NCBI GenBank assembly: GCA_036365515.1 | Contig: CM070876.1 | Span: 97,792,150-97,856,149, forward strand | Direction of reading: 5' to 3' | Length of the DNA stretch: 64,000 nucleotides | From: Torymus aiolomorphi | Taxonomy: Eukaryota; Arthropoda; Insecta; Hymenoptera; Torymidae | Part shown: positions 12,344-21,941 of the stretch, piece by piece | Layout: each line of letters starts with the position of its first letter | Position numbering within the stretch: position 1 is the stretch's first letter | Made by a program: the position numbers and the translations under genes | Notes under the pieces: generated by a model | Database searches by the model: none | Seen by the model: the letters and a program-made list of their open reading frames with translations, nothing else | Told to the model about the DNA's origin: nothing

Positions 12344-12707
12344 GGGGTCACTCAATCAAGCTGAAAAGAATTATTGCACTTTCTCTAAAGAGGCGTTGGC
12401 GATCGTCTACGCGGTTACGCAATTTAGACCATATTTATACGGAAATAAGTTTATACTCATTACGGATCATAGACCTTTGGTATGATTAAACTCGCATAAC
12501 GACCCCGGATCTAGAGTCACGCGTTGGCGGTTAAAATTGTTAGATTATCAATTTGATGTGGTGTATAAAAAAGGCGAGCTGAATTTAAACGCCGACGCCT
12601 TGTCGCGTAATCCGGTCGTGGAAACTGTTTACATCGCGACGCAAGTTAGTGTAGGGGAGAGGGGCGACATACTGACAATGATAGCCAGTCTGTCGACCAA
12701 GCTTTAG
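12344..12707 (+). pseudogene. Ty3/Gypsy RNase H domain remnant of pol
   Basis: Starting where the satellite stops, the frame reads LNQAEKNYCTFSKEALAIVY then TQFRPYLYGNKF and ITDHRPLV, a classic Gypsy RNase H segment (E in KEALAIVY, D in TDHRPL). A TGA at 12483-12485 then replaces what is normally a Trp codon. After it the same frame continues with DPGSRVTRWRLKLLDYQFDV and NADALSR, also typical of the domain. The reverse transcriptase upstream is missing, lost at the satellite junction. The remnant is in line with the integrase downstream and is probably from the same decayed element. Confidence 0.85.
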
Positions 12708-12751
12708 TTTCTCCCGTTATTCAGAGAGGCGAGCCGCCCGCCCCGCACGCA

Positions 12752-13222
12752 ATGGCCACGCGCACCCGCGCTGGCCGCCAGCCCAACGAAATGTATAAGC
12801 AGGCCATAAAAGCACTGTTACCTCAAAAACGGAAAATAGCCACCGCAGGTGAGAAATGCGAGCATCCTGTCATGCATAAAGAAAATGTAGCATTCACGGA
12901 ACACCTAGACTCGGCCGACTATAAAAAAAATGAAATCTCGGGCAGACCTACATCTCCAGCTGTGAGTATAGCCAGCTCCGAACAGTGTGTCAGGGCTACA
13001 GAAAAAAATATTGTGAAAAATTCTCCAGAATTTTATGCACCCTTCGCGGATATAACTCTAAAAGAAAAAAGCGTCCTCGACCCAGGAGGAGTTAGCCTAG
13101 AAAGCGACACATACCGCGAAAATGTTGTATATTGTAGGGATAAGCTGTTCATGAGGAAGGAAATTACCTTTACGTGGTATGCGCAAAAGGGACCCCGGTC
13201 GACGAAGGGGCTAGGCAATTAA
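12752..13222 (+). pseudogene. Linker region between RNase H and integrase of the Gypsy-like element
   Basis: This 156-aa frame opens MATRTRAGRQPNEMYKQAIK and has no catalytic motif. It lies where Gypsy pol has its tether between RNase H and the integrase zinc-binding domain. Near 13150-13175 the reading passes into the integrase frame by a one-base shift: the end of this ORF and the start of the next overlap in different frames over a TGGTATGCGC stretch. The ATG used here need not be a real start, because the natural protein would be one polyprotein. Confidence 0.5.
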
Positions 13223-14502
13223 AAGATTTAGGCAAACTACCCCGGGTGGAGAATTTATCGGTCGGCGAACCCAAAATTATCAAGGTGAACAAGAAAATGC
13301 ATTTCGTCATGCCTATTAGAGGAGACAATAAGAATAGTTTAGCTACAACCTTAGAAATTTGGAAACAATTAATTAAGAAATTAAATGAAATACTGATTGA
13401 AAAGCAGATAACTTCAGTTAGTTGGGCAAAGAGCGAGCATATCGAGAATGTAGAATTTAAAGAATTGTTAGCGGGCATTAGGCACGGATTAATTAAAGAA
13501 GATTTAAAAATAATAATTTGCAAGGGACTCATACAACATCCAGAACCGAGCAAGAGAACGGATATTATTCGCGAAGCTCACTGCTCGGTAGCTGGTGGCC
13601 ATAAAGGCGTTAACAAAACATTAAACCGCGTAAAACATAAATTTCAATGGGAGCATCTTAAAGAAGACATACAGACTTTTATTAAAAAATGCGTTCCATG
13701 CCAATTAAAGAAATTAGTACGGGTTAAAACCAAGCAAAAAATGATTATTACTGACCATCCATGCATTCCATTTTTCACTGTAAGTTTGGATATTGTGGGC
13801 CCGCTACCGAAAACTCGGAACGACTCAGAGTATATTTTAACGATGCAAGATCAATTCACAAAATTCTCTGTAGGCGTTCCGTTAAAAGATCAAACGGCCA
13901 TATCTGTAGCTGATGCTTTCATTAAACGTTTTATTTGCACTTTCGGCGCACCACAAGCTATGCTCACTGATCAAGGCACTAATTTTCTTAGTAGATTAAT
14001 TAAGCGGGTAGCTAAACGCTTTAGAATTAAGCAAGTAAAAACTACTGCCTTCCACCCGCAATCTAATGGCTCGCTGGAACGATCGCACTCGCCGCTTAGC
14101 GAATTTTTAAAAATGTTCGCGACCAAAAATCTAGACTGGGATGAGTGGGTCGAACTAGCAATGTTTAACTTCAACACGGGTAAGCACGAAGAGCCACATG
14201 CAAGAAAAAATGACATAGACCCCACTAAAATTACTAGTAAAGATTGGTTGTTTATAATATTCTATGCTGTTTTGGCATTCGCAATGATTGTATTTTTGGG
14301 TTTGTTTACGCATTTGGCTTATCGTTGTCTTAAAACCAAATCAGGAGCGAAAGCGCCTACCGAAAATGCATACGTGCCAATGCGGGTCTTAGACCCGCAT
14401 TTTAGATGCGAGTTTACAGGGGTGTCTCATTATGAAGAGGCACGAACACCTCCATTGCCGGTAAAGGGCAGCAAACCAAGCACGTCATCTACGACAGTGT
14501 AG
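13174..14502 (+). pseudogene. Gypsy (errantivirus-like) integrase fused in frame to an envelope-like transmembrane tail
   Basis: Residues about 130-175 hold the HHCC zinc-binding domain (EAHCSVAGGHKG ... CVPCQ). The catalytic core follows with D206 (SLDIVGPL), D266 (LTDQGTNF) and E302 (NGSLERS), an exact D,D35E spacing. The integrase core then breaks off after FNFNTGKHEEPHARKND. At residues 357-385 a strongly hydrophobic segment (DWLFIIFYAVLAFAMIVFLG) appears, followed by a Cys/Lys-rich short tail, as at the C-terminus of errantivirus envelope proteins. An internal deletion that removed the integrase C-terminus and most of env but kept the frame explains this. The upstream frameshift and the RNase H nonsense codon show the element is dead. 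The envelope assignment is inferred from position and hydrophobicity. Confidence 0.75.
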
Positions 14503-14574
14503 GGCGCTGCCAGAGCGATATAGACATACAAGAAAACGTGTAGCTTCAGAAGGCATTTTCCCTCACTCAAATTT

Positions 14575-14594
14575 CCCTTTCCCTTTCTTTTCAG
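14575..14594 (+). promoter_or_regulatory. Candidate 3' splice site ahead of the cysteine-rich ORF
   Basis: A long pyrimidine tract (TTTCCCTTTCCCTTTCTTTT) ends in CAG at 14592-14594. In errantiviruses env and downstream genes are made from spliced RNA, so this could be the acceptor for the 14699 ORF. A 16-codon upstream ORF (14640-14690) ends 8 nt before that ORF's ATG. Confidence 0.4.
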
Positions 14595-14698
14595 TCCCAC
14601 CCCCGTGCGCGTAGGAAGGTAGAGCGGCTGGCCACAAGCATGAAGCAACAACAGTCCAGCACTAGCAGTCCTAGCAGCAAGTCCACGTAACCACAGAT

Positions 14699-15457
14699 AT
14701 GGAGTGCAGATTCTACGCAAAATCGCTGATGCGGCTGGCCATGGGGACCTTCATCAAGTACGAGAACGGGTTAGCCGAGGCTAGCGACCGAGTGTCGCAA
14801 ATAGTGTACAGAAACCTCTGGACACTTTGCCGATTGTCGCTCCAGCCTGACGAGGACGAGACGTTGGAAGCAGCAATAAAAAAAATAACAGCCAGTACCA
14901 GCCATGAAAGGAGGACGGCACTTAGGGTCTTCAGACTCATGAGTGCGAATGATAAATGGAGGATGGTCAGTCGCGGCGGACCATTAGCCGCCGCACGATG
15001 GCATCGTCAGCGCAGTAGGATCGAGGCGGAGCGAGTGTTCGAAGAAGTGAGCCTGGGCCTTAGGCTAACTGCGCCCTATGGACAAGAGGGCTTCGGGGAT
15101 CAACTGTGCTATGGTCAATGCGACGGCTGTGCAGTTGACCTGCCGGCTTGGAGGAACTGCACGCGCTGCGTAGCAAGCAGCGTGGGCCCCGGCACATTGG
15201 CAACGTGTTTCGACTGCACCGAGGAGGACCACATGCAAGCTCTCCAGGAGACAAGATGTCCAGCATGCGGAGGCGCACCCATCTTGAATGCTTGGCAGCC
15301 TCCGCCCGAAGAAAACTGGAACGATGAAGAGGAGCACGATCTGCTATGGAGACAACAGCAGTGGCGGCAATTCCAACAATGGGAGAACGAGAATAGAGCC
15401 GAAGCCGGATTCTGGGAGGGTGGCAACCCGGAACCACCAGACGGATTGACGCTATGA
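14699..15457 (+). CDS. Cysteine-rich accessory protein 1, 252 aa, four CxxC pairs
   Basis: The ORF is intact from ATG to TGA. The N-terminal half (1-125) is helical and charged. Residues 126-195 form a Cys-rich domain: PYGQEGFGD, then CxxC pairs at C141/C144, C154/C157, C170/C173 and C187/C190, with PAWRNC at 149-154 and CGG after the last pair. Eight cysteines in four pairs suggest two zinc sites, RING- or treble-clef-like, but no named family was recognised. The C-terminal 50 residues are Trp/Gln/Glu-rich. It lies between the integrase/env remnant and an A-tract, polypurine tract and LTR start, the position of accessory genes in complex retroviruses. A paralog follows at 15893. Function is unknown; nucleic-acid or protein binding is a guess from the cysteines. 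Confidence 0.72.
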   Translation: MECRFYAKSLMRLAMGTFIKYENGLAEASDRVSQIVYRNLWTLCRLSLQPDEDETLEAAIKKITASTSHERRTALRVFRLMSANDKWRMVSRGGPLAAARWHRQRSRIEAERVFEEVSLGLRLTAPYGQEGFGDQLCYGQCDGCAVDLPAWRNCTRCVASSVGPGTLATCFDCTEEDHMQALQETRCPACGGAPILNAWQPPPEENWNDEEEHDLLWRQQQWRQFQQWENENRAEAGFWEGGNPEPPDGLTL

Positions 15458-15892
15458 ATTTTTTTTCCTGCTCCCTTTTCAGCCATTTGTAATCGCTACT
15501 TTGTAAAAAAAAAAAAAAAAAACCTTGGGCGGGAGACTCTGGCAAGCGCCGCCCGCAGCAGAGCTCTGTAAGGGGAGGGGGCGTGTCATGCCATGCTCGG
15601 CTGACCGTGTCCACCCGCAGCACAAGTGAGCACCGAAAATACGGTCGCTTATGCCAACGGACGGTAAGCTACCACGCGACCGTGGCAGATCGCGAGGTAA
15701 CCAAGCGCTGAGCACAAACTCGATGCGCACCTTACCTTCAGCCAGAAAGACGCGAGCTTGGTGACCGAACAATGGCATTTGGACCACACACAAAAAAAAC
15801 TCAGTATATATCTTTTATGTGTAGATTTGCCTGGAAACCAACCAATCACACCTAGGGTCCAAACTGGTACCAATTGCATCGGACCACGAGGC
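15458..15892 (+). mobile_element. 3' end of retroelement 1: A18 tract, polypurine tract and start of its LTR
   Basis: After the stop come a pyrimidine tract ending in CAG (15481), A18 (15505-15522), a GC block, and a polypurine tract (AAGGGGAGGGGGCG, 15570-15583) directly followed by TGTCATGCC at 15584. The first 45 bp of this LTR match the LTR start at 16819 closely. The LTR looks truncated: no TATA/AATAAA pair or TG...CA end is visible before the second ORF begins. Confidence 0.6.
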
Positions 15893-16618
15893 ATGGACAA
15901 CGCCGCGGAACTCATCTGGTATGCTTATGTCCCGATTTTGAAGTACGAGGCCAAGAGGGTGTATGTCACTCGGGTCACTCGGCGCACCTGGGCCCCACGC
16001 AGCTACAGTCCTGAAGTACATTATCAAATATACCGCAGATGTACAGCTTGGATGGATCATACTTGTGGCGGCAGGCATCAGGAGCGTCCCGGGCCTTTTT
16101 CCGAAAGGCTTGAAAAGGACTATGAGGCCACAGCGGATCGAATCTTCCGCAGTTTTATTAGTACCGATATCTGGCTTTTTTTGCAGCAAAATAACGAGTG
16201 GAGCGGGGTCCACTGGTCAAGGTCGGTTACTCGCTATTACAATAACTATAACCAACACCCAGAGTGGTCACCCAGGCATTGTGACCCGAGGCTAGAGAAC
16301 AACGATTACGCCTTATTTGAGGCAGACACCCAGAGCACCACGTATGCAGACCGCCTACATTTACCATACGGAGGCGAAGGTTTTGGCGACGATCAAACCT
16401 ATGGCATTTGCACTGAATGCGAACAGAGCATTCCTGCCTGGCGCAACTGCGCTGAGTGTCAGGTCTTTAGCGGCAAACCGGATTGTTTGGACGAATGTTT
16501 AACGTGCGACCGACTGGAGCACGTTTGGGCGCTCGAAGAAGACCGCTGTCAGGAGTGTGGGGGGTCGCCCACTAGACCGATGCTGGAGTCCGACGTGGTC
16601 AATGAACAATGGTGGTGA
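15893..16618 (+). CDS. Cysteine-rich accessory protein 2, 241 aa, paralog of the 14699 ORF
   Basis: The frame is open from 15758, but the ATG at 15893 (MDNAAELIWYAYVPILKYEA) gives the best match to the start of the paralog. The domain near the C-terminus aligns well: LPYGGEGFGDDQTYG, CTEC, IPAWRNCAEC, CLTC and CQECGG, keeping all four CxxC pairs in the same order. Outside that domain similarity is weak, and this protein lacks the Trp/Gln tail. In the shared motif the codons differ at silent sites (for example PAWRNC is CCG-GCT-TGG-AGG versus CCT-GCC-TGG-CGC), which indicates selection on the protein. The same A-tract, polypurine tract and TGTCA LTR start follow. Function is unknown. Confidence 0.7.
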   Translation: MDNAAELIWYAYVPILKYEAKRVYVTRVTRRTWAPRSYSPEVHYQIYRRCTAWMDHTCGGRHQERPGPFSERLEKDYEATADRIFRSFISTDIWLFLQQNNEWSGVHWSRSVTRYYNNYNQHPEWSPRHCDPRLENNDYALFEADTQSTTYADRLHLPYGGEGFGDDQTYGICTECEQSIPAWRNCAECQVFSGKPDCLDECLTCDRLEHVWALEEDRCQECGGSPTRPMLESDVVNEQWW

Positions 16619-16818
16619 TCCATAAAAGGCGCTATAAATGTGTTTTTAGGGACTATATATGTATTTAAAAAAAAAAAAAAAAAAAAAAACAATTTATGAT
16701 AAAGTTGTATGTACTCGCGCAGGATGTTTGCACGATTCTAGCTCCCACCACCCCAGATTTGAAAGGAATAGGCGGGGTAGACAACGCTGCCCGGCAGCAC
16801 ATGTCTTTAGGGGGGGCG
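16619..16818 (+). mobile_element. 3' end of retroelement 2: A23 tract and polypurine tract
   Basis: A23 (16667-16689) is followed by about 110 bp and then TTTAGGGGGGGCG (16806-16818), a polypurine tract directly before the LTR. The order stop, A-tract, GC block, polypurine tract, TGTCA is the same as after the first cysteine-rich ORF. Confidence 0.6.
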
Positions 16819-17739
16819 TGTCACGTCGAGCACGACTGAACGTCTCCATCTGCAACACAAACTCGACAACTTGTCCATCCATATATTTTTTCCTTACTCT
16901 AAGGTATAGCATCTACCGTGGGTAACCGACCAAGATCTGAAAGACTCGAGTGGTAACACGAGCCCGAACAAAAAGTCATTACGTCACATTCTTTCCTCAC
17001 CTAATTACGCACCCACGCTCTCCCCCTGTTTGCCTTTCCCTAAAATCCTAATTCCTGGAAAAGCCATAAGCACGAATGAGCGAATTATTGATTTGTCATA
17101 AAACACGCTCGCGGAGCGAGTATAAAAGGCGCCTCGCGCCTCTTCTCGGGGCAGAAGCTTGCCGATCTCTTGTATTAGTAGGGCGAAGCCCTTGTCCGTC
17201 GATTGATTATATTGCACTTAGAATCTTTGGTGAATTATACATTCTGACTTAGAATATTTTCGAGCAGAATCGACTTAGAATCTTATTGCAACGCTTCTCT
17301 GATTGTAGTCTCGCGAATAATTGTTGATATTATATCTCGTCTACAATCAGTATTTAATCAGTGTAGTAACATTTATATATTTAAATAAATACTTATTATT
17401 CACATTTGGAGCGTATTTATTTCGGAACCTTCTCCTGCCATTTGAAACTCCCGCCACGGCGAACATCGGAGCTGCCGCCTTGACCAGTAGAGAGCACCAG
17501 CCAATCAACACTCGTCTTAAAGTAAGAAACGTTCAAAATAGTTAGTCTTTCCATTCTCTCTACTAATAGTTGCCATCGCTTAGCGCTTATCTCCGTTACC
17601 TACGTTCCTTTATTAAATTATTTAAAGTCCGATTGTCTACTTTCACGAGTTCCAATTCCCGTGGTTATTACGTGTAGGCGACGACCGAAAGCGGAACAAA
17701 TTATCGCGCTTACCTTATCGTTTTCGCGACATTGTAACA
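16819..17739 (+). mobile_element. LTR of the Gypsy-like element, about 920 bp
   Basis: It begins TGTCACGTCGAGC right after the polypurine tract and probably ends ...ATTGTAACA (17739). It has a TATA box (TATAAAA, 17121-17127), a GC-rich stretch downstream, three copies of an ACTTAGAATNTT motif (about 17216-17285) and AATAAA (17384-17389), in the order expected of U3-R-U5. The right end is inferred from the TG/CA rule and could not be checked with a second LTR or target duplication. Satellite-free host-like sequence shared with 33716 resumes about 12 bp later. Confidence 0.65.
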
Positions 17740-17750
17740 CGGACGTTGCA

Positions 17751-18839
17751 ATGTACTGGGAAAATAATCAGCTGATGCTTCATGGTTTTGTACAATTAGA
17801 TGCCAAAATTTATTTGCCATTCTATTAAACAGTCTTAAATCATTTATCATTCCCTTTATGACTATAATTATTCATTATAAGAGTGTATATTAGAAATATT
17901 ATTGGAAAATCGAGAAAACACATATATTTCGCCAATGTCGAGCATGTCCAAACATTCTTGAACTTAAACTTCGTACATTAGAATATGTAACATTTCATGA
18001 TAATAATTATAAATAGTTCTATGAATAAAATGCAACGTTGGCATCAAAACGGTATACTGTATAAAAAGTTTCTGCTGAAGTTTGAGAAAAGAAAAATCTA
18101 AATAAAGCTTATCATTTACCGCACATGAAAAATAACATATTTAAAAAATATTAAGAAAAAACCCAAATTCTTGGACGTAATTAACGCACAGTTAAAAAGT
18201 TATGTTTCATAGTAATTTATCAGATTCTTAGATAAAGAAAAAATTGCATGGGCATCAAAATGGAATACTGTATGAGGACAACTCCGAAAAATTTGACGTA
18301 AAATATTCGTAATAAAGCTGTTTTTCACGTACTGGAAAAGAAAGCAGTTGATTCCTCATGATTTTATAAATTATTACGAACATTTTATTTGCCATTGTAT
18401 TAAATAGTCTTAAATTATTTATCATTTTTTTTTATTACTATAATCATTAATTAGAAGAGTGTATATTAGAAATATTATGGGAAAATGCAGAAAACATACA
18501 TATTTCGCAAATGTCGAGGATGTCCTCAAATTCTTGAACTTAATTTAGCCCTTTAAAAATGTAACATTTCGTGATAGTTATTATAGTTGTTTCTATGAAT
18601 AAAATGCAGTGTTGGCATCAAAATGGAATACTGTATGAGGACAACTCCGAAAAATTTGAAGTAACAAAATTCGTAATAAAGCTGTTTTTCACGTACTGGA
18701 AAAATAAACAGCTGACGCCTCATGATTTTGTAAGTTCTTATGAATATTTTATTTGTCATAGCATCAACGAATTTTAAATCATATATCATTAACCTTCTAA
18801 ATACAATTATTCAAATCTAAAAAAAGCTTATGTTTTACC
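17751..18839 (+). repeat. Degenerate tandem repeats left of the Polinton genes (copy A)
   Basis: Related blocks recur here, marked by TGTCGAG-ATGTCC (17936, 18514), GCATCAAAA-GGTATACTGTAT (18037, 18248, 18614) and ACTGGAAAA-AA-CAGCTGA (17755, 18330, 18696). Spacing varies (366-575 bp), so blocks have been lost or added. No gene is seen. Confidence 0.65.
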
Positions 18840-19286
18840 ACTTTGAGACGAACCTACGATTGCGCAGAACCACATTATACAACGTTTAACGAAAAAATAC
18901 ATCGCATCTTTGGTTTTGAGGATACTACTCTCAGACGAGCGGGCACATTTATCACCTCTAAAACAGGGAAAGGTAAAAACTTGGACACCAGATCTGCATG
19001 TCTGGCGCATGCTATCCCAGATCAACTGTACGTCTACACAGACATTTGGGAATCTTATGCCGTCGTCGATACTCAAACCGCACTGCTTCGCATAGTTTAC
19101 TTGGAAAATTCATGATATAAATTTGGCACCAACCTTGTAAGGCATTTTGTATCTATACATTACATTTTGCTCTTACAACATACTTTTCACAACATTGGCA
19201 TCGATATAAGAGACCAACACGGCCGACACATACCATTCGAGTATGGAATGTTGACCGTTTCGCTTCATTTTAAGCGTAATCGGTAA
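18840..19286 (+). pseudogene. Polinton minor-capsid/penton-like protein, C-terminal part (copy A)
   Basis: Two overlapping frames together cover a sequence whose C-terminal part (TALLRIVYLEN ... IDIRDQHGRHIPFEYG ... VSLHFKRN) matches the end of the conserved penton-like protein of insect Polintons, as I remember that family. In the first frame residues PDQLYVYTDIWESY precede it. A stop after LENS (19112-19115) and other frame breaks mean it is not functional. It lies just upstream of the pX-like and major capsid genes, the usual order in these elements. The N-terminal part is replaced by tandem-repeat DNA. Confidence 0.5.
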
Positions 19287-19303
19287 AATTACCCTGCTGC
19301 AAA

Positions 19304-19811
19304 ATGAGCCATTATATCACGTATTACAATCAACAGACCGGCAGTGGTATCGGCGTGAGAAACGTTTACGCTGGCTCAACCTATCAGCGTGACTCTGGAA
19401 TTGAAGTTTCATCGGTGCGATATTTAGAAAAATTATCCCATATCTGAGTAGTGGTGCTAAAGCTGTGGGTAAAGAAGCCGTTCGCGCAGGTCTGAACGTA
19501 CTCGATGACATAGCCAATGACGGTGTAAGTTTCAAAGATTCGGTCAACACTCATCTTCGAGAATCTGGAAAAAATTTAAAAAGGAAAGCGAAAAAGAAGG
19601 TCTCTGAAATGATGAAAGGGCACGGATATAAATCAACGACAGTTAGACGGAAGCGGCAGTCGACGAGCAGTCTTGTGAGAGCACGCAACGCATCGCGAAG
19701 GAAAAGAGTCAAGCGATTAAAAAATCCAAAACTGGTAAGAAGACTAAGGCCAAAAGTAGAAAGAACAAGAAAACCGTTAGAAGTGTCACAAATATTTTTG
19801 GGCCTGCGTAA
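19304..19811 (+). pseudogene. Polinton adenovirus pX/pVI-like basic protein (copy A)
   Basis: It starts MSHYITYYNQQTGSGIGVRN, a characteristic start of this small structural protein, and continues into a hydrophobic stretch and GAKAVGKEAVRAGLNVLDD, then a strongly basic Lys/Arg-rich tail. The family is thought to coat or condense viral DNA in the particle. A one-base shift near 19405-19420 breaks the frame, and a second shift occurs in the basic tail near 19725; the tail ends ...FGPA with TAA at 19809-19811. The first break is shared with copy B, so it happened before the segment duplicated. Confidence 0.65.
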
Positions 19812-19846
19812 ATACGGCATACTTATACGCGTGCAGTGGAGAAGGA

Positions 19847-21122
19847 ATGAAGAGAGAGCTAGATCTCTTTAGCCTTCCTCTCACTTAGACATCTATAGAA
19901 AACAGTTATTTTCTCCACTACAAGCCCGTGTTATCGCTCAGCAATGACAGCGATTCACCGCTTGAATTTCTGGTGCCCAGTTCTACCGAACACTACATTG
20001 ATCTCGTGCACACCATGCTACATATCACCGTGCAGATTTTACCGGCTGACACAGAGCAAGAAAATGTGAAAGTTGGACCTGTCAATAATTTTATTCACTC
20101 GTTGTTTGATTAAGTGGATATATTTTTCAATCAAAATGTGGTTTCACCGCCAAACAACGCTTACCCATATAGAGCCCATATAGAGCATACATAGAAACTA
20201 TACTGAACTACGCCCCACCAGCTTTGCAGTCTCATTCAACGCCTGCTTTGTGGTACGCTGATTCAGCAGGTTACATGGATGCGAATTCGACCGTTGCACG
20301 CGGCGCACACACGGCTAACATTGGGCTCCTTAATCGTCAATATTTTACGCTTGGAGGTAAATCCATCGATCCAATTGGGCATTTGCACTGTGACGTGTTC
20401 AATCAGCCCACCTTTCTCCTCAAGGGTGTAGAAATGAGAGTGAGACTAGTGCGCAGTAAGGACGCCTTGTGTCTCATGGATTCATCGGAAAATGGAAAAT
20501 TATCCGTAAACATAAAGGAAGCAACGTTTATCGTACGTCGAGCTAAAATTAGTCCAGCTGTATTACTCGCTCATGCCAATGCTCTAGCTAAGAGCCGGCA
20601 AAATATCCCATTAGCAGGGTAGAAGTAAAGGCTTTCACTGTCCACAGTGGTGTCATGGGAGAAACGCTCGATAACGTTATTCTAGAACAATTACCGAAAT
20701 GAATCATCGTGGAGTTTGTGAAAAACAAAGCATTTAACGGCAATCGCCAACTGAACACCTTTAATTTTCAACACTTTAACGTAAATTTTTTATCACTCTA
20801 TGTGGACGGTGTACAAATACCGAGTAAACCACTTCAACCACGCTTCACCTGTGATAATAAATTATACGTTGATTCTTTCCACACTCTCTTCAGCGGCACC
20901 GGTATACACTATCTCAATCCGGGAATCAACGATTGTCGCGTTTCTTACCCATTAGGCTATTGCCTGTTTACATTCGATTTAACGCCTGACTTATCCGCAC
21001 ATTTTTCCTCTCACCGGAACATCGTACGATAGGGATCTCTACGAATCGAAGTTCGTTTCGAGGAGGCAATAACCGAAACGGTCAACTGCATTATTAACGT
21101 TGAATTCGACAAATTACTGTAA
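19847..21122 (+). pseudogene. Polinton/Maverick major capsid (hexon-type) protein, broken (copy A)
   Basis: The ATG at 19847 lies 36 nt after the pX-like stop. The protein (MKRELDLFSLPLT ... SPLEFLVPSSTEHYIDL ... QENVKVGPVNNFIHSLF ... LWYADSAGYMDANST ... LGGKSIDPIGHLHCDVFNQ ... VEMRVRLVRSKD ... SGTGIHYLN) matches the insect F54H12.2-like family, the double jelly-roll major capsid protein of Polintons/adintoviruses. Breaks: TAG after LPLT (19886-19888; CAG in copy B), TAA after HSLFD (shared with B), a small insertion/frameshift around 20165-20200, a frameshift at 20600, a TGA at 20700 and a TAG after RNIVR (shared). No functional capsid can be made. Neighbouring genes are other capsid-module parts. 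Confidence 0.85.
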
Positions 21123-21275
21123 GTAGATTTCGACCGTCAAATCACACAGACTTTAACACATAAGAGGGGAAAGTGTTCAGTAGTGGGGGGAGAAGCGAAT
21201 ATAACTCGATGAATCCCATCGCTGGCAGTCCAGTCGGCTTTTCGCTTCGTGACGGACACATCGACATTTCTCATC

Positions 21276-21827
21276 ATGGATTACGTAATAGAAATTAAGG
21301 GATTGAGAGACAAGGATAATAAATTTTTAGCCAAGGAGGTTGTCATTGTCTCTTTGTAAGGGCACATCTCGGGACATTGGATAATAAGTCCACTTCATAC
21401 ATACGATGCGTTGCCTAAGGAGGCTAGAACGACCAATGATTGTCTTTCATCGAAAATACTTGGAATACACTGGTTAGAGGGCGATATCGGCTTACGCAAA
21501 CTACAGCACCATTTTTATAACATTGCCAGAAACGCTTCTAAAATCTACGTAAGAGGCTGCGATACGAGTTGATTCGTTGAATCCATGATGACGTGCAGTA
21601 TAGTTGACATCGAAGACTACACCAGCGAAGGTTTCACCGATATGTAGAGAAGATTCAAAAGTGAACAAGTATGTATCGCTCATGGTTGTATGGATAATCC
21701 GTATAAAAAGTCATACTGCCCTCTCAAACGCGCACACGTACTCAGACGGTGGCTTTACTCATTACTATGCGAAGAGAAGCGTACAAAATACCGGAAAGAA
21801 GCAGCGAACTATTTTTTGACGCAATAG
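21276..21827 (+). pseudogene. Uncharacterised Polinton-associated ORF (MDYVIEIKG...)
   Basis: From the ATG at 21276 one frame runs to TAG at 21825-21827 (183 codons) with three internal stops (21357, 21570 and 21645 regions). The pattern EIKGLRDKDNKFLAKEVVIV, then ISGHWIISP, ILGIHWLEGDI and a Cys/His-containing C-terminal part recalls an uncharacterised protein common in insect genomes next to Polinton-type capsid genes. Some of these look nuclease-like, but I cannot support a function here. Copy B has lost it entirely. Confidence 0.45.
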
Positions 21828-21941
21828 AAAATCTCATCTGAAGTAGAAGAAGCCGCATAAGATTCGGAATAGAAGGCAGGGACGAAGTTGACGGCGCAAG
21901 CGTGACAGAATACGAAACAACTGAGGAAGTACGCGAAGAAC

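Noticed and set aside
15060..15623. Minus-strand ORFs opposite the cysteine-rich protein gene
   Set aside because: Shadows of a GC-rich plus-strand gene; the plus-strand frame has a conserved paralog, the minus frames do not.
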